The translations under genes and the position numbers were made by a program. From NCBI RefSeq assembly GCF_042432905.1, contig NZ_JBHLWI010000007.1:62001-126000 (forward strand): a DNA stretch of 64,000 bases, given 5' to 3'. A model generated the notes under the pieces. That model had not been told where the DNA came from, ran no database searches, and saw nothing but the letters and a program-made list of their open reading frames with translations. Shown in pieces: positions 63,768 to 64,000 of the stretch; the first letter of the stretch is position 1; each line of letters begins with the position of its first letter. This DNA comes from Fontibacter flavus. Its GTDB lineage: Bacteria; Bacteroidota; Bacteroidia; Cytophagales; Cyclobacteriaceae.

Positions 63768-63796
63768 GGATAGTTTACAGTTTTTGTAAACTATCC
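63768..63796. other. 12-bp perfect hairpin over the last codons of the next gene
   Basis: GGATAGTTTACA (63768-63779) pairs with TGTAAACTATCC (63785-63796) around a 5-nt loop. The minus-strand stop codon TAA (63775-63777) lies inside the stem. No U-run follows on either strand, so it is not a canonical terminator; it could stabilise the 3' end of mRNA. Confidence 0.4.
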
Positions 63797-64000
63797 ACTT
63801 CTAAGATCATTTTCATTTTTTTGATGGTAGTATCCCCTATCCCGTGCAACTCGTTCAAATCAGTCTCTGAAGCAGTGAAGATTTTTTTCAAACTGCCATA
63901 ATGATTGATCAAAACCGCTGCCCGGTCAGCCCCTATTCCAGGAAAACCTTGCAGAATATGGACTTGATGCTTGAATAAACTGTTTGTTTTGTTGAATCTA
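63775..64000 (-). CDS. C-terminal end of an ERCC4/XPF-like or other helix-hairpin-helix protein (partial)
   Basis: 74 residues visible, running off the window. Two helix-hairpin-helix units: ILQGFPGIGADRAAVLINHYGSL and LHGIGDTTIKKMKMIL. The double HhH with such spacing is typical of the XPF/Hef C-terminal dimer and of DNA-repair nucleases; the catalytic ERCC4 domain would be to the right. I infer the nuclease from the tail alone. Confidence 0.55.
   Translation of the reverse strand, partial: RFNKTNSLFKHQVHILQGFPGIGADRAAVLINHYGSLKKIFTASETDLNELHGIGDTTIKKMKMILEVDSLQKL

Noticed and set aside
1..64000. CRISPR arrays, insertion sequences, tRNA and rRNA genes
   Set aside because: None seen by reading; no repeated spacers, transposase motifs or cloverleaf patterns. 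A tRNA scan was not run.

Overview
The window is a 64 kb stretch of chromosome from a member of the Bacteroidota, most probably the order Cytophagales and a Cyclobacteriaceae-like genus. The evidence is a gliding lipoprotein gene (gldH) behind a PSP1/RicT gene, an IPExxxVDY-family gene next to acpP, menaquinone genes, a BamA/PorV-like outer-membrane set, few Shine-Dalgarno sequences, and several copies of the Bacteroidota -7 promoter box TAnnTTTG close to start codons. I see no rRNA, tRNA, insertion sequence, prophage or CRISPR array. Almost everything is core chromosome, tightly packed on both strands, and the last gene runs off the right edge.

Layout. 1-13 kb: purL, an RhlE-like DEAD-box helicase, an alpha/beta hydrolase with an exported protein, divergent menB and menE (with a DUF2141 gene), a second DEAD-box helicase, an ATP-grasp protein and an unknown protein. 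13-21.4 kb: one long minus-strand operon, ppsA-acsA-pdhA-pdhB-pdhC-acp plus a small protein resembling bacterial eRF1-like factors. It covers the acetyl-CoA/pyruvate/PEP node and carries its own acyl carrier protein. 21.5-28 kb: rluF, an OmpA-like lipoprotein, an XRE-S24 repressor with a small partner gene and two palindromes, an exported flavodoxin, a short-chain dehydrogenase, an exported S10-type peptidase and a short SSB, with a 22-bp perfect palindrome between the last two. 28-38.6 kb: pfkA with a LemA-like gene, miaA, an orphan response-regulator/Hpt operon that continues into a metallo-hydrolase and an NFACT/RqcH-like gene, pyk with its IPExxxVDY partner, and acpP-fabF-rnc. 38.6-49 kb: nadE, lgt, yidD, then outer-membrane genes (BamA-like, PorV-like, a helix-hairpin-helix protein with a predicted barrel, and a large exported zinc metalloprotease). 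49-64 kb: an operon of kdsD-like, mannose-1-phosphate guanylyltransferase, MazG-like and DUF2256 genes; recQ-purD-ricT-gldH; a 1316-residue DUF4011-type SF1 helicase behind a short-chain dehydrogenase; rlmD with a small partner; and the C-terminal end of a helix-hairpin-helix (ERCC4/XPF-like) protein.

How the genes fit together. Central metabolism is heavily represented (pfkA, pyk, ppsA, acsA, pdhABC, nadE, purL, purD), as are envelope building (acpP, fabF, lgt, yidD, BamA-like, kdsD) and RNA or translation maintenance (two DEAD-box helicases, rluF, rlmD, miaA, rnc, an RqcH-like protein). No classical mobile defence island is present. The least explained items are the acetyl-CoA-node operon with its dedicated ACP and eRF1-like protein, the XRE-S24 module with two palindromes, the 22-bp palindrome, the HhH/outer-membrane gene pair and the large DUF4011-type helicase. 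Many starts were moved downstream of the longest open frame. In four cases a TAnnTTTG box lies inside or over the longer frame, so the longer start cannot be on that transcript. All family names come from reading protein motifs by eye; no database search was run.
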